Of a stretch of 64,000 nucleotides of DNA, positions 9,094 through 17,755 are shown piece by piece (the stretch's first letter is position 1; each line of letters begins with the position of its first letter). The position numbers and the translations under genes are program-made. Source of the DNA: an uncultured Collinsella sp. (GTDB taxonomy: Bacteria; Actinomycetota; Coriobacteriia; Coriobacteriales; Coriobacteriaceae); the NCBI GenBank assembly GCA_900543025.1, contig UQPP01000002.1:1-64000 (forward strand). The letters are read 5' to 3'. The notes under the pieces were generated by a model that saw nothing but the letters and a program-made list of their open reading frames with translations, made no database searches and was not told the DNA's origin.

Positions 9094-9522
9094 TTAGGCC
9101 ATCTTGTTGAGCATGTCGACACGGATCTGGTGACGGCCGCCGGCGTACTGGGCGCGCAGGAACTCGCGGGCGATCTTCTTGGCGACCTCGGTGCCCACAA
9201 CGCCCGGGCCCATGGTGACCATGCGCGAGCCGTTGTGCTCGCGGGTCATGTAGGCGGAACGCTCGTCGGAAATGTTGGCGACGACCATGCCCTTGATCTT
9301 GACGGCGGCCATATAGGAGCCGACGCCGTACTTATCGAATGCGAAGCCCTGGGAATCCTTGTGCTCCAGCAGGTCCTTGGCAACGGCGGTCGCGGAATCG
9401 ACAAAGTCCGCGGCAGGGGTCTCGGAATAGTCGACGACCTCGTGACCGTCGGCGATGAGCATCTCCTTGATGGACTCCTTCATCGACATACCGTCGGCAT
9501 CGGAAGCGATTACAACCCTCAT
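9094..9522 (-). CDS. lacA: Galactose-6-phosphate isomerase subunit LacA
   Basis: A 142-residue partner of LacB, starting MRVVIASDADGMSMKESIKE and carrying the family segments GFAFDKYGVGSYMAAVKIKG and AYMTREHNGSRMVTMGPGVVG. LacA lacks the typical RpiB catalytic Cys loop, as expected for this subunit. It is the first gene of the lacA-lacB-lacX-lacC operon. The upstream region carries a LacR-type operator, so induction by a lactose- or galactose-derived phosphate sugar through the DeoR regulator at 27408-28172 is inferred. Confidence 0.92.
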   Translation of the reverse strand: MRVVIASDADGMSMKESIKEMLIADGHEVVDYSETPAADFVDSATAVAKDLLEHKDSQGFAFDKYGVGSYMAAVKIKGMVVANISDERSAYMTREHNGSRMVTMGPGVVGTEVAKKIAREFLRAQYAGGRHQIRVDMLNKMA

Positions 9523-9616
9523 GACATCCTCCTTGAGAGATACGCAGGTGCGTAGTTTCTGTTTGGAAGTGTTGAATCGCGTTCAGGTCCGGGCATCTGA
9601 ATGTGCGGTTCTTCAC

Positions 9617-9704
9617 TGTTCATGTTTATTTGAACACATTCGAACAGTAACTGCAACAACTATTTGTTTATCTTTGTTCTTTTTTGAACAAATACCGTTC
9701 ACGG
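9617..9704 (-). promoter_or_regulatory. lacA control region with LacR-like operators
   Basis: TGTTCATGTTTATTTGAA at 9617-9634 is, read on the minus strand, TTCAAATAAACATGAACA. That closely matches 18-bp sites before lacF (11552-11569) and before the DeoR regulator itself (28205-28222). A second site, TTTGTTC-N6-GAACAAA (9673-9692), is a perfect inverted repeat with shorter spacing. ACCGTTCACGG (9694-9704) belongs to the motif shared by most sugar promoters here. With the terminator at 9757 these explain the 307-bp gap 9523-9829. Confidence 0.7.
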
Positions 9705-9756
9705 ATGATTGCTGACCGTTTGAGCCGGGCGCGGACGTAGCGACCATGTGTTCAAC

Positions 9757-9798
9757 AAACAAAAGGGCGGCCAAGAACGTGTCTCGGCCGCCCTTCTT
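9757..9798 (-). terminator. Terminator of the 9830-10843 gene
   Basis: The hairpin AAGGGCGGCC/GGCCGCCCTT is followed on the minus strand by TTTTGTTTGTT. It isolates the upstream membrane-protein gene from the lacA promoter. Confidence 0.85.
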
Positions 9799-9829
9799 AC
9801 AGTTGATCTTCCAAAGAACGCTTTGCCGC

Positions 9830-10843
9830 CTACTCAGACTGCCTGCCCTTCTTGGCGTGCTTGGACGGAGCACTCAGAAAGCGGCCCGTCAAATAGTTCG
9901 CCGGGCCGGAAATATCAATCCCCAGTAGCGTGTGTCCCAGCCACAGAAACGCCGCGAGCACCAGCAGCGGGATAACGCACGAGGTCACGATCATCACAAT
10001 GACGCCTTCGATGAGATCGGTCACTTGCTGCACAATTTCATCGGTCATCTGCTTGGCGCCGCTGGTCACCGACGTGACGAGGCCCGAGACACCGTCGGCA
10101 AGCTGCTCGAGCACGCTCTTGGACTCTGCGGACTCGGTCTTTTTCTTGCTTGTTTTGGAGCTATCGCTATCTGCCGCACTCGCAGCGTCGGCCGCCTTTT
10201 GCTCGGCCGCCTCGATGCTAACGCGATACGTTTCGTCGACCTTCTGCGACACCCAAACGCTTGCAGGCACCAACGCCATGCCAATTATGGCGACCACCAG
10301 CACACGCGTTGCCACGCGGCGAATGACCGCGCTCGTGCTCCAGCGTCCGTGAATGCCAAGCGACACCGCGAAGAGTACGAGCGAGAACGGAATCAGGATG
10401 CCCAGCCCGACCGACCATAAAATGGTCAGCAGATATTTTTCGAGGTAGAGCACGGCAAGCACGATACCCAAGTTTCCCGAAAGCTGCGCGAGCTGCTCGG
10501 CAACTGGCGTTCCCGTATCGCCCGGCAGCGCAGTGATACCCGCAGATAGGGCGACGCACGAGGTTGTGAGCGCCAAAACATTGCCCTTCTTTTGATCGAT
10601 GACCTCGATGGTGGAGTCCCAAGTCTTGGTATCGGCAAAATGCGGACGAGCTACAAAGCCCGACAACAGCGCCAGTACCACGAGCGCAACGATAAAGCCA
10701 ATCTGCAGCTTTTTGTTTGCGCACACGACATCGGACAGGCTGGGCTGCAGCTCGGTTACCGTCGTATGCTCGGTTATCTGGACAGGACGCCCATGAGCCA
10801 TCTCGCGCGCATCTGTCTTTTGAATCAATCCGTTGTCCGGCAT
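9830..10843 (-). CDS. Hypothetical multi-pass membrane protein
   Basis: A 337-residue protein that I cannot assign to a family. Hydrophobic segments are visible near residues 48-65 (IGFIVALVVLALLSGFVA), 128-165 (two helices), 182-205 and 280-303. Between the last two lies a charged, Ser/Lys-rich stretch with a KTSKKKTESAESK linker and an amphipathic helix. The tail is short and basic (SKHAKKGRQ). ATG at 10843 follows GAGGAGG at good spacing. It stands alone between two terminators and has no visible link to the lac genes on either side. It is probably a lineage-restricted inner-membrane protein. Confidence 0.6.
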   Translation of the reverse strand: MPDNGLIQKTDAREMAHGRPVQITEHTTVTELQPSLSDVVCANKKLQIGFIVALVVLALLSGFVARPHFADTKTWDSTIEVIDQKKGNVLALTTSCVALSAGITALPGDTGTPVAEQLAQLSGNLGIVLAVLYLEKYLLTILWSVGLGILIPFSLVLFAVSLGIHGRWSTSAVIRRVATRVLVVAIIGMALVPASVWVSQKVDETYRVSIEAAEQKAADAASAADSDSSKTSKKKTESAESKSVLEQLADGVSGLVTSVTSGAKQMTDEIVQQVTDLIEGVIVMIVTSCVIPLLVLAAFLWLGHTLLGIDISGPANYLTGRFLSAPSKHAKKGRQSE

Positions 10844-10942
10844 TTGGACACCTCCTCATTCCGGCCTGCATTGCGGATGGAAGTATACCCACCCATCGAA
10901 AAACCGAACGGAAGGGCGTGCAGAAGCTCCAAGACTGCCCCC

Positions 10943-11055
10943 AACGACTAGTCGTTTAAGAACGTCCCCAATGACTGTCTCGGGATGAGTTGCGGTGGAA
11001 TAGGGATTGTTTTACGCCCGCCGGCCCCTATTCAGTCCCCATTTCACCGCAACTT
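10943..11055. repeat. Composite palindromic repeat (types C + B), copy 1
   Basis: Type C (10943-10976) contains ACTAGTCGTTTAAGAACGTC followed by CCCAATGACT. Type B (10988-11055) is an imperfect palindrome with outer arms AGTTGCGGTG and CACCGCAACTT and inner GGGAnTG/CAGTCCC. The same C-then-B order recurs at 56376-56514, and B alone at 57582-57651. These look like a BIME/REP-type intergenic family. They lie between the membrane-protein promoter and the lacF terminator. Confidence 0.8.
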
Positions 11056-11070
11056 GAAGGAGAAAAGAAA

Positions 11071-11104
11071 AAGCCCTGTCGCGGGTAGCGGCAGGGCTTT
11101 TGGA
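11071..11104 (-). terminator. lacF terminator
   Basis: The hairpin AAGCCCTGTCGC...GGCAGGGCTT has a TTTTTCTTTT run on the minus strand immediately after it, 25 bp past the lacF stop. Confidence 0.88.
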
Positions 11105-11128
11105 AGGGGACTTGGTTGTGCGGGCTCG

Positions 11129-11467
11129 TTAGGCGAGCTTGGCCTCGAGCGCAGCGATGCGCTTGTAGGCGTCGATGGTAAAGCGGGTCTGCTTCTCCAG
11201 GATCATAGTGGTCATGAGGGTGTCCTGAGCGTGAGCCATGATGAAGGTCATCTCCATCTCGCCACCGCCAGCCTCCTGCGAAAGCAGCTTGGTCTGCGTG
11301 TCGTGGGCACCGATGAGCGCATCGCTGGCATCCTTGTGCAGCTGCTCGGCCTTCTCAAAGTCACCCTCGCGAGCAGCATCGAGCGCTGCAAGCAAATCGG
11401 TCTGGGCGTCACCTGCGTATGCGACAATCTCGAATCCAACCATCGAGATTTCTTCTTTGGTTGCCAT
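11129..11467 (-). CDS. lacF: PTS lactose/cellobiose-family EIIA (LacF-like)
   Basis: A 112-residue PTS EIIA of the lactose/cellobiose class, a soluble trimeric phosphocarrier from HPr to EIIB. The phosphorylated histidine is His79 in MAHAQDTLMT; the N-terminal helix starts MATKEEISMVGFEIVAYAGDA. ATG at 11467 is behind AAAGGAA. It is monocistronic, yet three fused EIIBC permeases without any EIIA are nearby (13044, 17957, 23372), so this single EIIA may serve all three. Its promoter carries the 18-bp LacR-like operator. Confidence 0.92.
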   Translation of the reverse strand: MATKEEISMVGFEIVAYAGDAQTDLLAALDAAREGDFEKAEQLHKDASDALIGAHDTQTKLLSQEAGGGEMEMTFIMAHAQDTLMTTMILEKQTRFTIDAYKRIAALEAKLA

Positions 11468-11551
11468 ATTGCGTTCCTTTCACATATGAACCAATGGAGA
11501 GCATCGCGTCCGGGCATACGCGCTGCGTTGTGTATGACAGAAACAATAACA

Positions 11552-11621
11552 TTCAAACAAAAAAGAACAGCGCAAAACGTGATTTCGAGCTATGAACGGT
11601 CACTTTTCGCCCGTGAACGGT
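11552..11621 (-). promoter_or_regulatory. lacF control region: LacR-like operator and shared motif
   Basis: TTCAAACAAAAAAGAACA (11552-11569) matches the site before the DeoR regulator (28205-28222) at 16 of 18 positions. It starts 85 bp upstream of the lacF start codon. CCGTGAACGGT (11611-11621) is the reverse complement of the ACCGTTCACGG motif found at galK and lacA. Further GAACA half-sites lie at about 11635-11650. Confidence 0.65.
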
Positions 11622-11681
11622 TTTTGAACCAATCTGAACAATATCGAACACAATTAGCGGCAACCCAAACAGGTCCACACC

Positions 11682-12686
11682 CTAGCGTATATCGCGCACG
11701 GTATCGCCCTCGACGAGCACGCCCGGAAACAGCATGTGCTCCACACCGGGTTCAACGCCCTCGGTGCCGGCAATCTTGTCGACCGCCCACATGCCGACGC
11801 GCTTGTTGTCAAAGCGCACCGTGGTCAGGCGACGGTCGGGCACGATATCGCCCAGACTGTCATCAACACCCACCACGCTCACGTCCTGGGGCACGCACTT
11901 CCCGCGCGACTCGAGCCCACGGACGCAGCCGTAGGCCATGGCGTCGTTGGAGGCATAAATGGCCGTACAGGTCGGATCTTCCGCAAGCACCTGGCCGGCA
12001 GCATATCCACTCTGCGCCGTCCAGTCGCCGCGCACGAGCTGCGGGGGCTCAATGCCATGCGCACGCAATGTCTCACGCCAGCCTTCCTCGCGCCGCATGC
12101 CCGAAAGCGAGCGCTCGGGGCACGAGATAAAGTGCACGGTCTTGTGTCCCTGCCCCAGCAAGTATTCGACCACTTGGCGTGAACAATCGAACTGATCGTT
12201 ATCGACCGTCGAGCACAGCGGGTGCTCCAGCATGGTAACGAGCACTGTCTGCATACCGGGCAGCGGCTCAAAGGTGCCAAAGTCCGCCGGCATGCGATTC
12301 ATGATCACAACCATGCCGTCTACCGGCAGCGCGCTCATACGCGATGATGCGCTCTCGAGGGTATACGGATGCCCGTCTACTTTAGTGAGGGTGATGGCAT
12401 AGCCGTGCTTATCGGCGGCGGCGGCAAAGCCCTCCATACGGTCGAGATTGCCGGTGCCGGTAATGTTGAACATGGCGACGCCGACGGTCTTAAACTTACC
12501 GCGGCGCAGCGATCGACCGGCAAAATTGGGGCGATACCCCAGCTCGCGCATGGCGGCACGCACGCGTTCCTTGGTCTCGGGGCGCACGCTGGGCGAATCG
12601 TGCACGGTGCGCGAGACCGTCTGCTCCGAGACGCCCGCGAGGCGCGCTACGTCTTTGACGGATACCGATTTTTTAACAGCGGCCAT
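11682..12686 (-). CDS. LacI-family regulator of the first EIIBC-lacG operon
   Basis: A 334-residue LacI-family repressor. HTH: SVKDVARLAGVSEQTVSRTV at about residues 8-27; hinge RPNFAGRSLRRGK; effector domain with AIYASNDAMAYGCV and VVGVDDSLGD. It is divergent from the EIIBC gene at 13044 with two operators TGTTAACGTTGCCA in the 357-bp gap. Sequence layout is very like the LacI proteins at 2210 and 16671, and the recognition-helix start differs (EQ here, QQ and LK there). It probably senses a phosphorylated beta-galactoside or its product. The start ATG at 12686 has only a weak ribosome site. Confidence 0.88.
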   Translation of the reverse strand: MAAVKKSVSVKDVARLAGVSEQTVSRTVHDSPSVRPETKERVRAAMRELGYRPNFAGRSLRRGKFKTVGVAMFNITGTGNLDRMEGFAAAADKHGYAITLTKVDGHPYTLESASSRMSALPVDGMVVIMNRMPADFGTFEPLPGMQTVLVTMLEHPLCSTVDNDQFDCSRQVVEYLLGQGHKTVHFISCPERSLSGMRREEGWRETLRAHGIEPPQLVRGDWTAQSGYAAGQVLAEDPTCTAIYASNDAMAYGCVRGLESRGKCVPQDVSVVGVDDSLGDIVPDRRLTTVRFDNKRVGMWAVDKIAGTEGVEPGVEHMLFPGVLVEGDTVRDIR

Positions 12687-12798
12687 AGGTCGATCTTTCT
12701 ATGTCAACGATGCCATTGGTGGCACCTTGCGCAGTCATTTTTAACGCCTTCAAGTATATCCAACGCCTCCCCCACCATACGCTCACCACCCAAAACCT

Positions 12799-12980
12799 AC
12801 CGTTCACCGACATTTTTGCTTCCCCGAACGGCTTTTGTCGATCAAATGTTAACGTTGCCATTGTGCAAACACAGAGCCTCCGGGCGGCTCAAACGTTTAC
12901 GCACATGGAATCGACGGTCCACAGGCACAGGGACCACCGGTTCGCATCTTTTTTTGTGTCGCAAAATGGCAACGTCAACA
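12799..12980. promoter_or_regulatory. Operator pair for the 11682 LacI regulator
   Basis: TGTTAACGTTGCCA at 12847-12860 and its near-perfect inverted copy TGGCAACGTCAACA at 12967-12980 lie 106 bp apart between the divergent genes. The matching region extends to 19 bp (AAATG...CCATT). ACCGTTCACCG (12799-12809) belongs to the shared promoter motif. The rest of the 12687-13043 gap is AT-richer promoter sequence with nothing else recognisable. Confidence 0.75.
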
Positions 12981-13043
12981 TTTTGGCAACCGAACGTCAA
13001 AAGCTACCATCGTTGCTAACCCACCGACTCTTAGGAGCATTGC

Positions 13044-14819
13044 ATGGAGCAACTCATCGCCATCATCGAAAAGGGTCAGCCCTTTTTCAACGCGATCGCC
13101 CGCAACAAGTACCTCAAGGCGATCCGCGACGGCTTTATCTCCGTCATCCCCATCATCATCTTCTCGTCCATCTTCTGCCTGGTAGCCTCGGTCCCCAACA
13201 TCTGGGGTTTCTACTGGCCCGATGACATCAACAACGCTCTGTGGAAGTGCTACAACTACTCCATGGGCATCCTGGCCATCGCCTGCGCCGCCACCACGGC
13301 CAAGCACTTCGCCGACGCTCAGAACCGCGACCTGCCCAAGAATAACCAGATTAACTTTATCTCATGCATGTGCGCGGCCATCATCGGCTTCTTGCTCCTT
13401 TCGAGCGACACGATCGCCACGGACGCCGCCAGCGGTTTCAACACCACCTACCTTGGTTCCAAGGGCCTGCTGACCGCCTTCATCGCTGCGTTTGTGACCG
13501 GCATCATCTACAAGTTCTTCATTAAGCGCAACATCACCGTCAAGATGCCCGAGCAGGTTCCGCCCAACATCTCGCAGACCTTCAAGGACATCATCCCCTT
13601 CTCCGTCTGCATCACCGTCTTTTGGGTTTTTGACATCGTCTTCCGCGCTGCTTTTGGCTTCTGCTTTGCCCAGGGCGTCATCCAGGTGTTCCAGCCCCTG
13701 TTCACCGCTGCCGACGGCTATATCGGCCTCGCTGTGATTTACGGCGCCATGAGCCTCTTCTGGTTCGTCGGCGTCCACGGCCCCTCGATCGTCGAGCCCG
13801 CCATCGCCGCCGCTCTCGTTGCCAACATGACCGACAACCTGGCTGCGTTCCAGGCTGGCCAGCACGCTTCCGCTGTCCTGACCCAGGGTGCCCAGTACTT
13901 CGTCGTCTGCATGGGCGGCACCGGCGCCACGCTCGTCCTGGTCTTTATGTTCTGCTTCCTGGCAAAGTCTCAGGAGATGCGCGCCGTCGGTAAGGCCGCC
14001 ATCGTCCCCGTCTGCTTTGCCGTCAACGAGCCGCTGCTGTTCGCCGCACCCATCGTGCTCAACCCCGTCTTCTTTGTCCCGTTTGTCTTTGCCCCGATCG
14101 CCAACATCTGGATCCTCAAGATCTTTATCGACTTCTTGGGCATGAACGGCTTTATGTACACCCTGCCCTGGACTGTCCCCGGCCCCATCGGCACCATCAT
14201 GGGCCTGGGCTTCCAGCCGCTCGCCTTTGTGATGCTCGCCCTTATCCTGGTCGTCGACTTCGCTCTGTACTATCCGTTCTTCCGCGCCTATGACGCCCAG
14301 AAGTGCGCCGAGGAGGCCGAGATCTCCCAGGAGGAGCTCGCCGCCAAGAACGCCGAGAAGGCCGCCAAGCTCAACGACGCTTTCCAGGGCAAGGCCGATG
14401 CCAAGAGCGTTGCCGCCGGCGCTGCTGCCGAGGCCGTGAAGGCCGATGCCCCCGCCGCTCCCGCCGCTGTCGCCGTTGAGGCAACGACCGCCAGCGACCT
14501 CAACGGCAAGCGCGTACTCGTGCTCTGCCAGGGTGGCGGAACCTCGGGCCTGCTCGCCAACGCGCTGGCCAAGGCCGCCAAGGAGCGCGGCATCAATCTT
14601 GAGACCGCTGCCGAGGCCTATGGCAACCACGTGGACATGCTCCCCGACTTCGATCTGGTCGTCCTGGCCCCGCAGGCCGCAAGCTACCTGGCCGACCTGC
14701 AGAAGGACTGCGAGCGCGTGGGCAACAAGTGCGTCGCCTGCCGTGGCAAGCAGTATATCGAGCTCTCCCAGAACGGCGATAAGTCTCTCGCCTTCGTCTC
14801 CGAGCAGCTTTCGAAGTAA
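13044..14819 (+). CDS. lacE: PTS lactose-family EIIBC permease (LacE-like), module 1
   Basis: A 591-residue fused permease. The EIIC part (about residues 1-430) has ten or so membrane segments, starting with FFNAIARNKYLKAIRDGFIS and including the substrate-loop motifs GVHGPSIVEP and NEPLLFAAPIVLNP. An Ala/Lys/Glu-rich linker (about 425-482) leads to EIIB, whose phosphocysteine is Cys495 in VLVLCQGGGTSG. It imports and phosphorylates a beta-galactoside, probably lactose, since a LacG-type hydrolase follows. EIIA must come from lacF in trans. AGGAG precedes ATG 13044. It is paralogous to the gene at 17957. Confidence 0.92.
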   Translation: MEQLIAIIEKGQPFFNAIARNKYLKAIRDGFISVIPIIIFSSIFCLVASVPNIWGFYWPDDINNALWKCYNYSMGILAIACAATTAKHFADAQNRDLPKNNQINFISCMCAAIIGFLLLSSDTIATDAASGFNTTYLGSKGLLTAFIAAFVTGIIYKFFIKRNITVKMPEQVPPNISQTFKDIIPFSVCITVFWVFDIVFRAAFGFCFAQGVIQVFQPLFTAADGYIGLAVIYGAMSLFWFVGVHGPSIVEPAIAAALVANMTDNLAAFQAGQHASAVLTQGAQYFVVCMGGTGATLVLVFMFCFLAKSQEMRAVGKAAIVPVCFAVNEPLLFAAPIVLNPVFFVPFVFAPIANIWILKIFIDFLGMNGFMYTLPWTVPGPIGTIMGLGFQPLAFVMLALILVVDFALYYPFFRAYDAQKCAEEAEISQEELAAKNAEKAAKLNDAFQGKADAKSVAAGAAAEAVKADAPAAPAAVAVEATTASDLNGKRVLVLCQGGGTSGLLANALAKAAKERGINLETAAEAYGNHVDMLPDFDLVVLAPQAASYLADLQKDCERVGNKCVACRGKQYIELSQNGDKSLAFVSEQLSK

Positions 14820-14829
14820 GTAACGCTCA

Positions 14830-14861
14830 GGGCCAGCCGACCATCCAAGACCGGCTGGCCC
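14830..14861 (+). terminator. Intercistronic hairpin, EIIBC to lacG, module 1
   Basis: GGGCCAGCCG and CGGCTGGCCC form a 10-bp GC stem with a 12-nt loop, 10 bp after the permease stop, followed by only TTCGATTT. It is too weak in U residues to be a full terminator and lies inside the operon, so partial termination or mRNA-end stabilisation of the permease message is likelier. Confidence 0.6.
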
Positions 14862-14885
14862 TTCGATTTAGACGATTGGATCATC

Positions 14886-16325
14886 ATGTCCGTTAACCCT
14901 GCTAGCGTCACCAACCCACCCGCGCAGTTTCCCGAGGACTTTGTCTTTGGCGGCGCTACCGCTGCCTACCAGGTAGAGGGCGAGACCCGCACCCACGGTA
15001 AAGGCAAAGTCGCCTGGGACGACTTCCTGGAGGCCCAGGGGCGCTTCTCCCCCGATCCCGCTTCGGACTTCTACAACCAGTACCCCGTCGATTTGGAGCT
15101 GTGCGAGGAGTTCGGCATCAACGGCATTCGCCTCTCCATCGCCTGGAGCCGCATCTTTCCCAACGGCACCGGTGAGATTAACCCCGAGGGCGTCCAGTTC
15201 TATCACGATCTCTTCGCCGAGTGCCACAAGCACCACGTTGAGCCGTTTGTCACGCTGCATCACTTTGATACGCCGCTGTCCCTCTTTGAGAAGGGCGACT
15301 TCCTCAACCGCGAGACCATCGATGCCTTTGTGGACTTTGCCACCTTCTGCTTTAAGGAGTACGCCGACCAGGTGACCTACTGGTTCACCTTTAACGAGAT
15401 CTGGGCCGATGCCTCCAACACCTACATCGAGGGCACCTTCCCCGGCGGCGTCAAGGCGCATCTGGCCGAGGCCTTCCAGTGCGAGCACAACATGATGCTC
15501 GCCCACGCCAAGGCAGTACTGGCCTTCCACAACGGTGGCTTTAAGGGCAAGATCGGCGTCATTCAGTCGCTGGAGTTTAAGTACCCGCTCAACGAGAACG
15601 ACCCCGCCGACATCAAGGCCGCCAACAACGAGCACGTGCTGCAAAACCAGTTTTTGCTCGACGCCACCTTCCGCGGCGACTACGCGCCCGACACCCTCGA
15701 GTGCGCCAACCGCCTGGCTGCCGTCTCGGGCGGCACCATCGAAATCCTAGACGAGGATCTGGAAATCATGCGCGAGGCCGCGCTCTACAACGACTACCTG
15801 GGCGTCAACAACTACCAGTGCCGCTTCCTCAAGGCTTACGACGGCGAGAACGACCTGCACCACAATGGTACGGGTGAGAAGGGCACCGGCCGCTGGCGCG
15901 TTAAGGGCATTGGCGAGCATGTGAACAAGCCTGGCATCCCCACCACCGACTGGGACTGGATCATCTATCCCGAGGGCCTGTTCGATCTGCTCGTCTACAT
16001 TAAGCAGCGCTACCCCAACTACAAGCAGATCTTCATCACCGAGAACGGCATGGGCTACAAGGACCCCTACAAAGACGGCTTTGTGGACGACCAGCCGCGC
16101 ATCGACTACATCGAGCAGCACCTACGCTGGTTGCTCAAGGCCATGGAGGTGGGCGTCAACGTGGGCGGCTACTTCCTGTGGAGCCTGCAGGATCAGTTCT
16201 CCTGGACCAATGGCTACAACAAGCGTTACGGCTTCTTCTACGTTGACTTTGAAACCCAGAAGCGCACGCCCAAGGCAAGCGCATACTGGTATAAGCACGT
16301 GGCGCAGACCCGTCGTCTGGACTAG
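14886..16325 (+). CDS. lacG: 6-phospho-beta-galactosidase (GH1, LacG type), module 1
   Basis: A 479-residue glycoside hydrolase family 1 enzyme that splits imported lactose-6-phosphate into galactose-6-phosphate and glucose. Acid/base Glu is in TFNEIW (about residue 177) and the nucleophile Glu in FITENGMGY (about 384). The phosphate-binding loop FSWTNGYNKRYGFFYVDF matches LacG (Trp, Lys, Tyr) rather than 6-phospho-beta-glucosidases. The start ATG 14886 has a weak GGA site. It is the second gene of the EIIBC-lacG operon; its galactose-6-P product feeds lacAB. Full length, no damage. Confidence 0.92.
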   Translation: MSVNPASVTNPPAQFPEDFVFGGATAAYQVEGETRTHGKGKVAWDDFLEAQGRFSPDPASDFYNQYPVDLELCEEFGINGIRLSIAWSRIFPNGTGEINPEGVQFYHDLFAECHKHHVEPFVTLHHFDTPLSLFEKGDFLNRETIDAFVDFATFCFKEYADQVTYWFTFNEIWADASNTYIEGTFPGGVKAHLAEAFQCEHNMMLAHAKAVLAFHNGGFKGKIGVIQSLEFKYPLNENDPADIKAANNEHVLQNQFLLDATFRGDYAPDTLECANRLAAVSGGTIEILDEDLEIMREAALYNDYLGVNNYQCRFLKAYDGENDLHHNGTGEKGTGRWRVKGIGEHVNKPGIPTTDWDWIIYPEGLFDLLVYIKQRYPNYKQIFITENGMGYKDPYKDGFVDDQPRIDYIEQHLRWLLKAMEVGVNVGGYFLWSLQDQFSWTNGYNKRYGFFYVDFETQKRTPKASAYWYKHVAQTRRLD

Positions 16326-16371
16326 TGACTGGCGGGGTTGCCTGCCCACATAACCTGTCCCCATTTCTCAG

Positions 16372-16416
16372 CCGGGGGCGGCACGTCACACGGCGCGCCG
16401 CCCCCGACCTTTTTGT
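16372..16416 (+). terminator. Terminator after lacG module 1
   Basis: The stem GGGGGCGGC/GCCGCCCCC is followed by ACCTTTTTGTT, about 50 bp after the lacG stop codon. Confidence 0.82.
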
Positions 16417-16431
16417 TCAGGTCGGAAGCCG

Positions 16432-16657
16432 TTCGTCTCAATCTGTAACATCTAGCTGAGTTTTTTTGGTCCTAGCTGTTACAGATTTAGACGAACGGGC
16501 GGCCCGGGCCGAACAATCTCGATCTGTAACATGTAGACCACTTTTGACCGTCTAGTTGTTACAGATCGAGACAAACGGAATAAGCCGGACCGAATTGTCT
16601 AAATCTGTAACAATTAGCTGAGATTTTCGGCTCTACCTGTTACAGATTGAGATGAAC
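16432..16657. repeat. Array of three CTGTAACA...TGTTACAG hairpin repeats
   Basis: Three units of about 56-65 bp, at 16432-16497, 16517-16571 and 16597-16657. Each has arms TCTnnATCTGTAACA and TGTTACAGATnnAGA around a variable loop that often contains a TAG...CTA inner stem. Units one and two plus their spacer (GGCCCGGGCCGAACAATC) reappear almost unchanged at 21322-21461. The array fills the gap between lacG and the next LacI gene. It is not a CRISPR: units are palindromic, the spacers are not unique and no cas genes are present. Confidence 0.85.
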
Positions 16658-16670
16658 GAGCCGAGCACGT

Positions 16671-17681
16671 CTACACCCGCAGGTCCTTTACGCTGGAACG
16701 CTCGACCAGCACACCCGAGACGAGCGTACGGCTTCTGGAGCTCGGGGCTTCCAGACCTGCGACGACCTCATTAAGCGCACGGACGCCCAGCTCGCGGTGG
16801 CGAAACTTCACCGACGTCAGAATCGAGTTGGGAATCGTCTTATAGAGCTCATCGTCGAAGCCGATCACGGACACATCATCGGGCACACTCAGACCCTTGT
16901 CACGTAGAGCCATCATCACGCCGTTTGCCATGCAATCGTTAGCAGCGAGGACCGCCGTGCAATCGGGCTTATCGGCAAGCACAAGGCCCGCGGCATAGCC
17001 ACTATCCGCATTCCAATCGCCTTGCAGAGGCTCGGGCGGCTCAATGCCACGCGCCTCGAGCGCCGCTCGCCAACCTTTCATACGGCACTGGCTCGACAGC
17101 GCTTCTTTCTTACCAGAGACGAAGTACACGTTCTTGTGCCCGCGATTCAAGAAGTACTCGCACGCCATGCGCGCGCCGCCCTCTTGGTCGTCACTGACGG
17201 TGGAGCAGGTAGGATGTTCCATTGATGTGATAATCACCGTCTTGAGGTCTTTCGGCGCCTCAAAGGTATCAAAGTCATCGACCATCTGACGCAGGTTGAA
17301 GATCATGCCGTCGACGGGAAGCTGCGACATCCTGCGCGCCGCTTCGGCAAGGGTCATCTTCTCCCCCGCCCGCTTTTTGATCATCGTGAGCGCAAAGCCT
17401 CGCTCTTCGGCGGCATCGGCGATTCCGTCAATCATGTCCACGGCGCCGCCCGACAAGTGGAACAGCACGACGCCGATGCACCCGTAACGGCCCAACTTGA
17501 GTGAACGCGCGGCAAAGTTGGTTCGAAATCCGAGCGCCTCCATTGCCGAATGGACCTTATTGCGTGTCGACTCTCGCACGCTATCGGGCTCGTTGATCAC
17601 ACGCGAAACCGTCTTGAGAGAAACGCCCGCGGCAATCGCCACGTCGTTCATCGAGACGTTTTTCTTGTCCATCGTTGTCAC
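16671..17681 (-). CDS. LacI-family regulator of the second EIIBC-lacG operon
   Basis: A 336-residue LacI-type repressor. HTH VSMNDVAIAAGVSLKTVSRV, hinge RTNFAARSLKLG, effector domain with AVLAANDCMANGVMMAL and VIGFDDELYK. I take GTG at 17681 as start because GGAG lies five bases before it; ATG at 17672 would place that site 14 bases away. The gene is divergent from the EIIBC at 17957. A perfect palindrome TGACAACGTTGTCA lies just before the permease. The protein closely parallels the LacI at 11682, in keeping with a tandem duplication of the whole module, but the recognition helix begins LK instead of EQ. Confidence 0.87.
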   Translation of the reverse strand: MTTMDKKNVSMNDVAIAAGVSLKTVSRVINEPDSVRESTRNKVHSAMEALGFRTNFAARSLKLGRYGCIGVVLFHLSGGAVDMIDGIADAAEERGFALTMIKKRAGEKMTLAEAARRMSQLPVDGMIFNLRQMVDDFDTFEAPKDLKTVIITSMEHPTCSTVSDDQEGGARMACEYFLNRGHKNVYFVSGKKEALSSQCRMKGWRAALEARGIEPPEPLQGDWNADSGYAAGLVLADKPDCTAVLAANDCMANGVMMALRDKGLSVPDDVSVIGFDDELYKTIPNSILTSVKFRHRELGVRALNEVVAGLEAPSSRSRTLVSGVLVERSSVKDLRV

Positions 17682-17755
17682 TGCTTCTCCACTCGGTTCT
17701 CTATCGCTTGTTTTTTGCGTTCTAGCATACACCACCTGCCTGACTGATAAATCAA

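Noticed and set aside
9613..9873. Small open frames between lacA and the membrane-protein gene
   Set aside because: They overlap operators and a terminator, have no ribosome sites and show no similarity I recognise.
13362..14630. 422-codon minus-strand frame opposite the module 1 EIIBC
   Set aside because: It is a shadow of the permease; the sense strand shows full EIIC and EIIB motifs.
16432..16657. Repeat array considered as CRISPR
   Set aside because: The units are palindromic with degenerate arms and their spacing sequences are shared with another array; no cas genes are present.
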